DNA from: Skermanella rosea
GTDB lineage: Bacteria > Pseudomonadota > Alphaproteobacteria > Azospirillales > Azospirillaceae
NCBI RefSeq assembly: GCF_016806835.2
Contig: NZ_CP086111.1
Span: 4,643,471-4,707,470, forward strand
DNA length: 64,000 nucleotides
Direction of reading: 5' to 3'
Shown here: in pieces, positions 28,039-35,713 of the stretch
How the letters are laid out: the number at the start of each line of letters is the position of its first letter
Numbering within the stretch: the first letter of the stretch is position 1
Notes under the pieces: generated by a model
Told to the model about the DNA's origin: nothing
Database searches by the model: none
What the model saw: the letters and a program-made list of their open reading frames with translations, nothing else
Translations under genes and position numbers: made by a program

Positions 28039-30069
28039 TCATGGGTTGCGCGCCAGGATGTGCCAGGCGGCGCCGTTGGACATCGCGGTCACCGCATGCC
28101 CCTTCTCGACCAGCGCGATGGCCTCGCCGTCGGGTCCGCCGCCGCCCGCCTGGGTGACGGTCACGGCGTTGCCGCTGACGTCGGATTTCTTGATCGTGAC
28201 GGTGCGGCCGACCGCCAGGGTGGCGGACGGGGCCGGCAGCCGGACCTCCGTCGGACCGCCATAGGCGCTGACCAGGTAGAAGCCCCGCGCCAGGTCCGGC
28301 TCGAACAGGCTGCCGCCCTCGAAGAAGCCGGCGTTGCCCGGCACCGCGTGGGCCGCCGTGATCCACCACGCCGCCCCGTTGGAGACGACGGTGACGAAAT
28401 CGTACCGGCTGCCGAGCGGGAACGGCCTGCCGTCCGGCCCCGATCCGGTGGCGTCGGTGACCGTCACGGCGTTGCCGCTCAGGTCCATCTTCTTGACCGT
28501 CAGCGACCGCCCCTCGGCATCCGGGGGCGCCGGCAGGCGGAACTCGACGGCGCCGTTGAAGGCGCTGACCAGATGGACCGAGCGCGTCATGTCCGGCAGC
28601 ACCAGCCCGCCCGCGACCGGGTCGACGAAGCGGGTCTCGTACCGCATCGCCTCCACCGTCAGGTCGGTGACCTGGCTTCTCTTGAACCGGTTCTTGGCGG
28701 GATAGCCCGCGTTGTAGGCCGTGAACTCGCCGCCGGACTGGTCCCAGATCGCCGGCCCGCCGCTCGCCGAGAACAGGTTGGTGATCGAGGTCTCCTTCGA
28801 GCCCGCCTCCAGGTACACGTTGGGCACGCCGCCGACCGACTCGGTGTAGAGGTTGACCAGCAGGTTCTTGTCGGTGTCCGGCCCGATCCGGAAGCAGGAA
28901 TGGGCCGTGGTGGACAGGTTCGCCTCGCAATCGACGAAGGCGTTGTTGTAGCGCCCGTGCTGGACGTAGAAGCCCGACCCGGCGCTGGGCACCGCCAGCG
29001 AATAGACGCGGACGCAGTGGAACTTGTTGGCGTTCGGCGTGTCGCCCTCCCCCGTGCGGACAAGGTGGACGCCGTGCAGCAGATGGCGGACCACCAGCAC
29101 CCGCGCCAAGTTGTTCCAGTAGCAGGGCCGGTCCGGGCTGTCGCCGCCGTCCAGCACGATGCCGGTCCCGGTGTCCCACACCGTCACGTCATGCACCGCG
29201 TTCTGCACGCACGGCCCGTCCCGCCCGGTCAGCTTGATGCCGACGCTGCCCTGCTCGATCCGCAGATGGTGCAGGCTGGCGTAGCTGTCGGGCAGCAGGA
29301 CGACCGGAAAGCCCTCTCCGTCGGCGCGCAGGATCGACCCGGCGCCCGACCCGTGCAGCGTCTGCCCGTACCCCACCGGCAGCGTCCCGGTCACTCGGTA
29401 GGTGCCCGGCGGCACGAAGACGGACGTGGCGGCCGTCAGCGCGGCCTGGATCGCCAGGGTGTCGTCGGCGATGCCGTCGCCCACCGCGCCATAGTCCCGC
29501 ACCGACGCCACGTCGGCCAGCTTGTCCCGGATCGAGCGCCGGACCGCGCCGGCTCCCGGGGCCACGAAGCTGCTCAGCGCGTCGGCGTCCACCGCCGGCG
29601 TCACGGTCGGGTTGCCGCCGCCGTCGAACGCCAGAAGCCGGTTCGCCCGCGCCGCCCGGCCGGGCAGCAGCGACGAGGCCGGCAGGTCGGTCGCGGCGTA
29701 GCGCAGCGTCAGCAACGCGTCGTCGGCGAGCTGCTGGACGCAGGCGGTCAGGTAGTCGAACTCGTCGTTGAGCGACCGGGCCGGCAGCGCGCCGCTCTCC
29801 AGGAAGTCGGTCACCCGCTCGTAGGGCAGCCGGCGCAGCAGCGTGACCTGGACGCCCTCGGGCGGGGCCACGTCGAAGGTGACGGTACCGCCCGCCGTGG
29901 CGCCGCTTCCGGTCACCGTGAAGCCGCCGGTCTGGAGGGCGGCGTCGAGATGGACCTCGATGTCCTCCGACGCGAAGATCGGGAACGGATAGGCGAAGGC
30001 CCGCTGTGTCCCGTCCGCGATATAGTGCCGGCGCGGGGGAACCGCGCCGATCTTGATATGTCCGGTCAT
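28039..30069 (-). CDS. phage tail spike with pectate-lyase-like fold
   Basis: The 676-residue protein begins with a T7 gp17-like N-terminal attachment domain of about 145 residues (HYIADGTQRAFAYPFPIFASEDIEVHLD, LNDEFDYLTACVQQLADDA). A beta-helix follows, opening with VRDYGAVGDGIADDTLAIQAAL, the usual Pectate_lyase_3 start. It carries hydrophobic repeats to about residue 480. The C-terminus is two tandem copies of a module of about 90 residues (LVSAF/YGG..RLPAP...LSGNAVTVT...NGAAWW/HI). The role is receptor binding and perhaps polysaccharide depolymerase. The start at 30069 (MTGHIKIG) is preferred over an earlier in-frame codon. Confidence 0.9.
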   Translation of the reverse strand: MTGHIKIGAVPPRRHYIADGTQRAFAYPFPIFASEDIEVHLDAALQTGGFTVTGSGATAGGTVTFDVAPPEGVQVTLLRRLPYERVTDFLESGALPARSLNDEFDYLTACVQQLADDALLTLRYAATDLPASSLLPGRAARANRLLAFDGGGNPTVTPAVDADALSSFVAPGAGAVRRSIRDKLADVASVRDYGAVGDGIADDTLAIQAALTAATSVFVPPGTYRVTGTLPVGYGQTLHGSGAGSILRADGEGFPVVLLPDSYASLHHLRIEQGSVGIKLTGRDGPCVQNAVHDVTVWDTGTGIVLDGGDSPDRPCYWNNLARVLVVRHLLHGVHLVRTGEGDTPNANKFHCVRVYSLAVPSAGSGFYVQHGRYNNAFVDCEANLSTTAHSCFRIGPDTDKNLLVNLYTESVGGVPNVYLEAGSKETSITNLFSASGGPAIWDQSGGEFTAYNAGYPAKNRFKRSQVTDLTVEAMRYETRFVDPVAGGLVLPDMTRSVHLVSAFNGAVEFRLPAPPDAEGRSLTVKKMDLSGNAVTVTDATGSGPDGRPFPLGSRYDFVTVVSNGAAWWITAAHAVPGNAGFFEGGSLFEPDLARGFYLVSAYGGPTEVRLPAPSATLAVGRTVTIKKSDVSGNAVTVTQAGGGGPDGEAIALVEKGHAVTAMSNGAAWHILARNP

Positions 30070-30094
30070 GATGTGTCCACTTCCCGTGTCGCCC

Positions 30095-30703
30095 CTAATA
30101 GGCGTTGCCGAACAGTTCGAGCCGCTGGCGCTCGGCCAGCTGCGACTGGTCCAGCAGGTTGCGCCGGCGGGAATCCTCGACCTCCTGGGACAGCGCCTGC
30201 CCGCGCAGCCGCTCGACCGCCTGGGCGTTCCGGCTGTCGGCGTCGGTCCGGTTGACCAGTCCCAGCAGCACCGCCTCGCCGGACCCGTCGGCGGTGCCGC
30301 CGCCCCACGTCCCCAGGCTGGCCCGGCTGCGCCCGACCGCCCGGCGGAGGGCATCGCGGCGGGCCGCCTCGTCGGCTTCGGCGCTGGCCTGGATCTGGGC
30401 GCGGCGGGTCTCGATATCGGCCCGCTGCGCCTCGGCCGCTGCCTCCTGGCCCTGTAGGAGCTGCCGGGTCTGGAGGGCGTGGGTCTCGCGCAGCACCTCC
30501 TCGGCGTGGCGTTTCTGGTCGGCCAGCTCCCGCTGGCGGTTCGCCTCCTTCTGCTTCTCGAACTCCAGCTCCTCGGCCCTTTGCCGGGCTTCGGCCTCCG
30601 CCGCCTTGCGGGCGTCCGACGCGCTGGAAAAGCCGTTGACCACCCGCTGCGCGCTGGAGATCACCGGCAGGGCCTGCAAGGCCACGTTGGCAATGCCACC
30701 CAT
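30095..30703 (-). CDS. coiled-coil internal virion-like protein
   Basis: The 202-residue protein has a short hydrophobic N-terminus (IANVALQALPVISSAQRV), then a continuous, highly charged coiled coil (about 30-135, rich in Glu/Arg/Gln), and an Asn/Arg tail. By position after tail tubular B and before the tail spike it corresponds to the small internal virion protein (gp14 of T7). The two large ejection proteins that normally follow are absent. Its ATG overlaps the tail tubular B stop by one base. Confidence 0.65.
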   Translation of the reverse strand: MGGIANVALQALPVISSAQRVVNGFSSASDARKAAEAEARQRAEELEFEKQKEANRQRELADQKRHAEEVLRETHALQTRQLLQGQEAAAEAQRADIETRRAQIQASAEADEAARRDALRRAVGRSRASLGTWGGGTADGSGEAVLLGLVNRTDADSRNAQAVERLRGQALSQEVEDSRRRNLLDQSQLAERQRLELFGNAY

Positions 30704-32616
30704 CAGTCGTTCACCTTCAATTCCATGGTTACGGAGAGCAGCGTGAACGGCAGGGGAGCGTCCTGCTCGATCCGCCACAGCGGTGCGGTCTGGTCCCGCG
30801 CCCAGCCGAGCGAGCGCAGCCGGCGGTCGCCGCTGACCCGTTGCGGGGCCGCGTCGCCGAGCGCCGCGTCGCCCAGCCGGCGCAGCGGGAAATCGGTCAG
30901 GCCGGCACCGACGTCGGCCCGCAGCGCCGCGGTGTCCTCCAGCTGGAAGACCGCCTGGACCAGCCGGAGCGCCGGTCCCCGGCCGCCGCCGGTGGACAGC
31001 GGGCTGGGCGGCAGCGGCTCGACCACATGGGTGAAGGGCAGTCCCGCCTCCACCGTGCGGGCCGGCGGGTCCAGGGTTATGGCGCCGCCGGACACCGTCG
31101 CGTCCGGCCGAAGCACGCCGTCGGCCACCACCCCGACGGCCCGCCCCTCCAGGTGGTCGAGCCCCGACCACACGGCGGCCGGTTCGTCGCTCTCCCCGTA
31201 CAGGCCGGCATCCAGGTGGAGCGCGTCGTCCAGCCGCTCGATGTTCCAGCGGGTCGAGAAGCCTTCCGGCCGCTGGACCAGCAGATGGACGTCGTCGCCG
31301 ACCACGGCGACGGAATGGATCGTCCCGCCGGTGTCGATCCGGGTCCAGGCGGTGACCTGCTCGGCGCGGAACAGGGTCAAGGCTCCCAGCGTGCCGTCGG
31401 CCATGACGATCAGCATCAGCCGGCGTCCCTGGTCGTAGTCCTGGTCCACCGGGCGGACCACCAGATGCCGGGCCAGCAGCGCCAGGTCTGTCGCCTGGTA
31501 CGCCTGTTCGCTGTCGGCGAACAGGAACTCCCGGATCTCCCGGCCGTTGCGCGACACGAACAGGGTCGCCCCGTCCACGTCGCGCGGCGGCACCGACCGG
31601 TCGGTCGGCGAGCCGATGCGGGTCTGGCGGTTGAGCTGGATGGTCTGGGGCGTCAGCGGCTCTCCCGTGACCATCCATTCCGCCCCCGAGGTGAAGACCT
31701 GCAGGTGCCGGCCCGAGAACACCGCCCGGATCGCGTTGATCTGGTCGGACAGGATGCCGAACTCGATCGCCTCGTCGTCGAGCCCCGTCCCTAAGTCGAA
31801 GTTCCAGATATCGGCGGAGCGGGACAGCCACAGCCGGTTCGGCAGCTCGCGCGAGCCGCCGATCACCAGCCGGTCCTGGTGGAACGCGGCCGAGACCGGA
31901 TAGCCCCGCAAGGGCGAGAAGGCCTGCTCGTCCCACACCGCCGTGGCGGCGGTCCCGGTCAGCGCCTCGGCCGTCACGACCCGCACCTGCGTCCCCGACA
32001 GCACGTCCAGGACGGTGACCTGGCGGCCCGCCACCCGCAGCCTGACGCCCGCGTGCCCCGGCTGGAACACGGCGGCCGAGGCGGTCAGGACGACCGTCCC
32101 GGTGGTTCCGTCCGGCGTCAGGGTCACCCCGGCCGGCGCGAAGCGGTACCAGGGCTGGCGGATCGCGCTCCCTTCCACCAGGAATTGCCACTCCTCCAGC
32201 GACCACGCGGACTCTCCCGTACGCTTCAGCTTGCGCGGGGCGACGTCGGGATGGCAGACCAGCAGGGTGTCGCCGCTCTGGGTCCAGGTGATCTGGCCCA
32301 GCTGCGACGCCGTCCAGGGCGCCTCGACGGTCGCCACGACGGCGTCGCCGCGCAGCACGTCGATGCGGTATTCCGAGAAGGCCAGCAGGTAGGTCTGCTC
32401 GGTGCTGAACTCGAACGCGACCAACCGCCCCGGCCCCCGCGCCGCGGCCGAGAACGCCATGCCCGGCCGCCGGGTGATCCCGCCGGTCGGGTGGATCAGC
32501 AGGTTGCGCAGGGTCAGCGCCCCGTTGTCGTAGGCCCGGAGGTCGCCGCGCCCCAGCAGCAGGCGGGAAATCTCGCCGCTGGTGAAGTTGGTCTTCAGGA
32601 TCCGGACCCGGGTCAT
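30703..32616 (-). CDS. tail tubular protein B (T7 gp12-like)
   Basis: The 637-residue protein begins with the diagnostic LKTNFTSGEISRLLLGRGDLRAYDNGALTLRNL and RRPGMAFSAAARG. Blocks follow that typify the nozzle protein of podovirus tails: GYPVSAAFHQDRLVIGG, LWLSRSADIWNFD, and FGILSDQINAI. Length is somewhat below T7 gp12. It overlaps the tail tubular A stop by four bases. It forms the distal tail tube and is evidence that the particle is a short-tailed podovirus, not a siphovirus such as RcGTA. Confidence 0.88.
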   Translation of the reverse strand: MTRVRILKTNFTSGEISRLLLGRGDLRAYDNGALTLRNLLIHPTGGITRRPGMAFSAAARGPGRLVAFEFSTEQTYLLAFSEYRIDVLRGDAVVATVEAPWTASQLGQITWTQSGDTLLVCHPDVAPRKLKRTGESAWSLEEWQFLVEGSAIRQPWYRFAPAGVTLTPDGTTGTVVLTASAAVFQPGHAGVRLRVAGRQVTVLDVLSGTQVRVVTAEALTGTAATAVWDEQAFSPLRGYPVSAAFHQDRLVIGGSRELPNRLWLSRSADIWNFDLGTGLDDEAIEFGILSDQINAIRAVFSGRHLQVFTSGAEWMVTGEPLTPQTIQLNRQTRIGSPTDRSVPPRDVDGATLFVSRNGREIREFLFADSEQAYQATDLALLARHLVVRPVDQDYDQGRRLMLIVMADGTLGALTLFRAEQVTAWTRIDTGGTIHSVAVVGDDVHLLVQRPEGFSTRWNIERLDDALHLDAGLYGESDEPAAVWSGLDHLEGRAVGVVADGVLRPDATVSGGAITLDPPARTVEAGLPFTHVVEPLPPSPLSTGGGRGPALRLVQAVFQLEDTAALRADVGAGLTDFPLRRLGDAALGDAAPQRVSGDRRLRSLGWARDQTAPLWRIEQDAPLPFTLLSVTMELKVND

Positions 32617-33185
32617 CGGCCGCGCGCCTCGACCAGGGTGAAGTCCTCGAAGCCCGGCTGGCTGTCCTGTTGGACGTCGATCAGCCGGGCGCGCCGGAAC
32701 TCCGCCTCCGCCAGCCGGGCCAGCGCCTCGGCCCGGCTGGTGTTCTCGGTCAGCGGCAGGCAGAACTCCGCCGCCAGCCGGGCGATCAGCGCCTGGTCGA
32801 AGAACGGCGGGAACGCCGCCTCCGCCGGGCGGCTGACATAGGTCAGCGTGACCTGGTCGCTGTCCGACTGGAGCGTGGTGCCGACGATCCTGTAGCCGAT
32901 GCCCCGGCCCCGGCCGGGCGTCCCGGCGGACAGCGCCCGCAGGAAATCGACCGGCAGGGCATGGGCGAAGCCGTGGTCGCCGAGCGGCGCCTCGGCCAGC
33001 CGGGCCAGCGTCGCCTGGACCGTCGCGAAGCTCCAGGCGTTGGCCGAGAGCAGCGCGTCGCGGGTCGGCCCGTAGAGCGCGTCCGCGACCTCCGCCTCGG
33101 CGGTGCCGTCGGTAAAGCCGGTGATGGAAGCTGCCCCGATCTTGATCAGGGCCCTGCTGCACAGACCGATCGGGGTCAGCGCCAT
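32613..33185 (-). CDS. tail tubular protein A (T7 gp11-like)
   Basis: The 190-residue protein has the adaptor signature LCSRALIKIGAASITGFTDGTAEAEVADALYGPTRDALL, followed by SANAWSFATVQATLARL and PVDFLRAL. The C-terminal half carries DVQQDSQ and PGFEDFTLVEARGR. The length matches gp11-like adaptors that connect portal and tail tube. It is translationally coupled to tail tubular B. Its ATG at 33185 follows an AGAGGAG-type ribosome binding site. Confidence 0.88.
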   Translation of the reverse strand: MALTPIGLCSRALIKIGAASITGFTDGTAEAEVADALYGPTRDALLSANAWSFATVQATLARLAEAPLGDHGFAHALPVDFLRALSAGTPGRGRGIGYRIVGTTLQSDSDQVTLTYVSRPAEAAFPPFFDQALIARLAAEFCLPLTENTSRAEALARLAEAEFRRARLIDVQQDSQPGFEDFTLVEARGR

Positions 33186-33216
33186 GGGGTGGTTCTCCTC
33201 TGGCAGGGGGGCTGGA

Positions 33217-33486
33217 TCAGTCGCCGTTGGTGGCGCCGACCTGGGTCAGGTTGGCGACGTCCACGGTGCCGCCGCTGTTGGAGGCGACCAGCAGGATGCC
33301 GGCCTGGGGCGTCCCGTCGGCGTCGAGGTTGGCCATGATCATGTCGCCGACCCGCAGCATGTCGGAGGCGGCGTTGAAATAGCCGGCGGTGTCGGCGTCC
33401 GCCGCGAGGTCGCCGGTGACGTAGTGCCAGAGCGTGAAGCCGTTGGCATATGCCAGGACGCTCAGGTCCTTGGTCTTGAAGGCCAT
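33217..33486 (-). CDS. small virion protein, possible decoration protein
   Basis: This 89-residue protein is soluble and beta-rich (SVLAYANGFTLWHYVTGDLA, GTVDVANLTQVGATNGD). Homologous short genes sit immediately after the capsid gene in several podovirus-type prophages and may encode a capsid decoration or minor protein. I do not assign a precise role. It has a clear start at 33486 after AGGAGTT and is 30 bases from the capsid stop. Confidence 0.6.
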   Translation of the reverse strand: MAFKTKDLSVLAYANGFTLWHYVTGDLAADADTAGYFNAASDMLRVGDMIMANLDADGTPQAGILLVASNSGGTVDVANLTQVGATNGD

Positions 33487-33515
33487 CTTCGGAACTCCTG
33501 GGGATGGGGGATCGG

Positions 33516-34334
33516 TCAGTTCTCGAGGCAGCGCAGGGTGACGACGCCTGATGTGTCGATCAGGCAGGCGCCCTGGCTCATCATGTTGTTGACGAAGTGC
33601 GAGGCGCGGTCGCCGTGCCAGGTCACGTCGGTGGTGACGTCGGCGCCGGCCGCGTGCCCGACCGCCGTCTTGTGGTACCAGTGGCAGAGCCGCACGTTGC
33701 CGTTCAGCGTCAGGCCGGAATGGGGGATCCACAGGGTGCCCAGCCAGCGCTTGGCCTGGGTGCCGCGCCACGGCAGCTCGTCCGGCCCGACATAGTCGGA
33801 CTTGGCGAACTCCTCGATCCCCAGCAGCTGGCTCCACTGCTTCCAGCCGACCACCGCGTAGCGCTGCCCGTCGTCGGGAACGTCGGCTTGGCCCAGCGTC
33901 TCGAAGGCGGCCAGCACCTTGGCCTTGGTCAGCCCGTCGGTGGCGAGGCCGGCATAGCTGACGGAGGTGTCCAGCTGGGCGATGATCAAGTCGTCGGTCT
34001 TGCGGCCCAGCGCATAGGCACCGGCGTTGGTGATGACCGAGCGTTCGTCGATGTTGGTCTTCAGCTCGTCCAGCTTGTCGACCCAGTCGCCGGCGTAGTA
34101 GTCGGTCAGGATGCATTCGACCGGCGCGTGGTCGATGTTCATCACCGGGACCGCGCCGTGGCGCGCCTTGGGCGAGGCGACCCCCTTGCCGACCTTCTGG
34201 AAGATGGTCGAGGCGCCGCGGACGTCGCCCTTGCTGCGCACCGTGTTGCGCAGCTTGGAGCCCATCCGCTGGAAGCTCTCGTGGACCTCGCGCTCGAACT
34301 GCTTGACGAAGGCCCTGTCGATGGTGGTGGACAT
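33516..34334 (-). CDS. major capsid protein
   Basis: The 272-residue protein is of the phage capsid family found with T7-like portal proteins. It begins MSTTIDRAFVKQFEREVHESFQRMGSKLR, has a central ILTDYYAGDWVDKLDE segment and a C-terminal NNMMSQGACLIDTSGVVT. It is shorter than HK97-type capsids and has no fused protease. It lies after the scaffold gene and before tail genes. The gene has its own AT-rich promoter-like element about 110 bases upstream and an intervening hairpin. Confidence 0.85.
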   Translation of the reverse strand: MSTTIDRAFVKQFEREVHESFQRMGSKLRNTVRSKGDVRGASTIFQKVGKGVASPKARHGAVPVMNIDHAPVECILTDYYAGDWVDKLDELKTNIDERSVITNAGAYALGRKTDDLIIAQLDTSVSYAGLATDGLTKAKVLAAFETLGQADVPDDGQRYAVVGWKQWSQLLGIEEFAKSDYVGPDELPWRGTQAKRWLGTLWIPHSGLTLNGNVRLCHWYHKTAVGHAAGADVTTDVTWHGDRASHFVNNMMSQGACLIDTSGVVTLRCLEN

Positions 34335-34377
34335 GGATGCGCGATCCTTTCTGGAAGGCCCGCCGTGACGCGGGCAA

Positions 34378-34411
34378 AGAAAAAGGCCAGACCGCGAGGT
34401 GCGGTCCGGCC
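34378..34411 (-). terminator. hairpin with T-run upstream of capsid gene
   Basis: Arms GGCCAGACCGC (34385-34395) and GCGGTCCGGCC (34401-34411) form a 10-bp stem with one mismatch and a GAGGT loop. On the minus strand it is followed by TTTTTCTTT. It lies after higA and 44 bases before the capsid ATG, so it may end higA transcription, attenuate capsid expression or act as a processing site. Confidence 0.65.
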
Positions 34412-34442
34412 CGGTGGACGGAGTTGTGGTGTTGACAGGGAA

Positions 34443-34472
34443 AGTATTAGGTTTTTATTCCTTTTCGGTCAA
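34443..34472 (-). promoter_or_regulatory. possible capsid promoter
   Basis: On the minus strand TTGACC (34472-34467) is followed after 17-18 bases by TAATAC/AATACT (34449-34443), in a conspicuously AT-rich patch within GC-rich surroundings. It lies downstream of higA and upstream of the hairpin at 34378-34411. The -10 match is moderate. Confidence 0.45.
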
Positions 34473-34514
34473 GCCCTTTTTCATCGCTCCGCGAATTTTC
34501 CCCGAAGGTCCGGC

Positions 34515-34871
34515 TCAGGCGGGCCGGAACGGCATGACCTCCGCCGCGATCCTGGCGCCGGCTTCCCGGCGGGCCGTCTCCAGATCATACCGCGCCTGAA
34601 GATTGATCCATATCTGCGCCGACGTGCCGAAATACCGGCCGAGCCTGAGCGCGGTATCGCCGGTGATGCCGCGCCAGCCCGTGACGATGGCGTGGATCCG
34701 CGTCGCCGGCACCCCCACGTCCTTCGCCAGCCTGTAAGCCGAAATGCGGAGCGGCCCGAGAAACTCCTCGGAAAGGATCTCGCCGGGATGAACGGGAGGA
34801 AGCATCTCGCCGGTTGCCACGTCGGCAAAGTCGATGCTCCCCGCGTCGATATCCTCACGTGCGATGGCCAT
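34515..34871 (-). CDS. higA: HigA-type antitoxin, orphan
   Basis: The 118-residue protein has a Cro/CI-type helix-turn-helix with the HigA signature: PPVHPGEILSEEFLGPL, SAYRLAKDVGVPATRI, and GTSAQIWINLQARYDLE. Such antitoxins repress their own operon and neutralise the HigB RNase. No HigB frame is present in the 170 bases upstream or in the gap downstream, so it is an orphan. It interrupts the scaffold-capsid gene order, where podoviruses normally have nothing, and may serve as a regulator of the cassette. Confidence 0.85.
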   Translation of the reverse strand: MAIAREDIDAGSIDFADVATGEMLPPVHPGEILSEEFLGPLRISAYRLAKDVGVPATRIHAIVTGWRGITGDTALRLGRYFGTSAQIWINLQARYDLETARREAGARIAAEVMPFRPA

Positions 34872-34938
34872 GCGTTCCTCCCGTCACTCTCCGGTTCGAG
34901 GGTAATCGACGCTCCCGACCTCGGCAACCGGAGCTGTA

Positions 34939-35034
34939 CCCGATCAGGTCGATCCGCCCGAGACGGCCGATCCGATGCGTTGCGCCATGGGCGCAACACA
35001 GCCGCGAGGATCGGAGCGGTTCAACCTGATCGGG
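34939..35034. repeat. nested inverted repeats upstream of higA
   Basis: Outer arms CCCGATCAGGT (34939-34949) and ACCTGATCGGG (35024-35034) are perfect 11-bp complements. Inside them GTTGCGCC (34979-34986) and GGCGCAAC (34990-34997) form a perfect 8-bp hairpin with a 3-nt loop. The whole can fold into a long stem between the scaffold stop and higA. It could be an insertion footprint, an operator for HigA or an RNA processing structure. Confidence 0.6.
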
Positions 35035-35041
35035 TTCCGCT

Positions 35042-35668
35042 CTACTCGCGGTCGGGATACATCCGGCGGAAGCCCTCCGTCACCTTGGCGAGCAGGGCAG
35101 GGTCGCGGTCGCGCCAATAGCGCGGGTCGCGCATCATCTTGTGCAGGTCGGCCTCGCTCCCCGCCGGCTGGGTCTCGGCCGCCCCGCTCCCCGCAACCGC
35201 GCGGAGCGCCGCCGGCTCCGACGCGGTCATCATGCGGTGAAGGGCGATCACCCCGTCATAGCTGGTGGTCAGGCCGTCCAGCGCCGATGCCGGCAGGTTC
35301 TTCTTCGCCCAGGCCAGGAGCTGGCGGGAGATCTCGCGCCAGGCATCCTCGCCGCCGAAATGGCTGACCAGCCGCATCACCTCGCGCTCCGCCTCGAACT
35401 CGAAGGCGATCTGCCGGATCATCGGCACCAGCCGCTCGGCCGCCAGATCGTACAGCAGCTGCGCCTGCTCGGGCGTGAAGCCGGCGGCGTGGAGCCGCCG
35501 GTTCAGGTCCGGGTCGGCCTCGAACAGCCCATGGTCGCACCGGATGCAATAGCCGTCCGGCGCGTCCGGCACGCCCAGCATCCGCATCAGCGCGGCGCGG
35601 TCGGGAACGCCGGCGCCGGGGGTAACCGGGTCCGAGGCCGCGGGGTCGATCAGCAGGGATTCGCTCAT
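35042..35668 (-). CDS. capsid scaffolding protein
   Basis: The 208-residue protein is acidic at its start and helical afterwards (AGFTPEQAQLLYDLAAERLVPMIRQ, and a basic end YWRDRDPALLAKVTEGFRRMYP). It resembles capsid assembly proteins of T7-like phages in size, charge and position between portal and capsid genes. Direct sequence identity is low. The C-terminal basic helix is where scaffolds usually contact the capsid protein. The ATG at 35668 follows AGGAGTG. Confidence 0.7.
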   Translation of the reverse strand: MSESLLIDPAASDPVTPGAGVPDRAALMRMLGVPDAPDGYCIRCDHGLFEADPDLNRRLHAAGFTPEQAQLLYDLAAERLVPMIRQIAFEFEAEREVMRLVSHFGGEDAWREISRQLLAWAKKNLPASALDGLTTSYDGVIALHRMMTASEPAALRAVAGSGAAETQPAGSEADLHKMMRDPRYWRDRDPALLAKVTEGFRRMYPDRE

Positions 35669-35713
35669 AGGTCACACTCCTCAGGATGAAACGAAAGGAA
35701 GGAAGAAGGGAAC

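Noticed and set aside
34872-35041. HigB toxin remnant upstream of higA
   Set aside because: The frame that ends in a VDY-like segment has a stop a few codons earlier and no HigB core; I cannot support a pseudogene.
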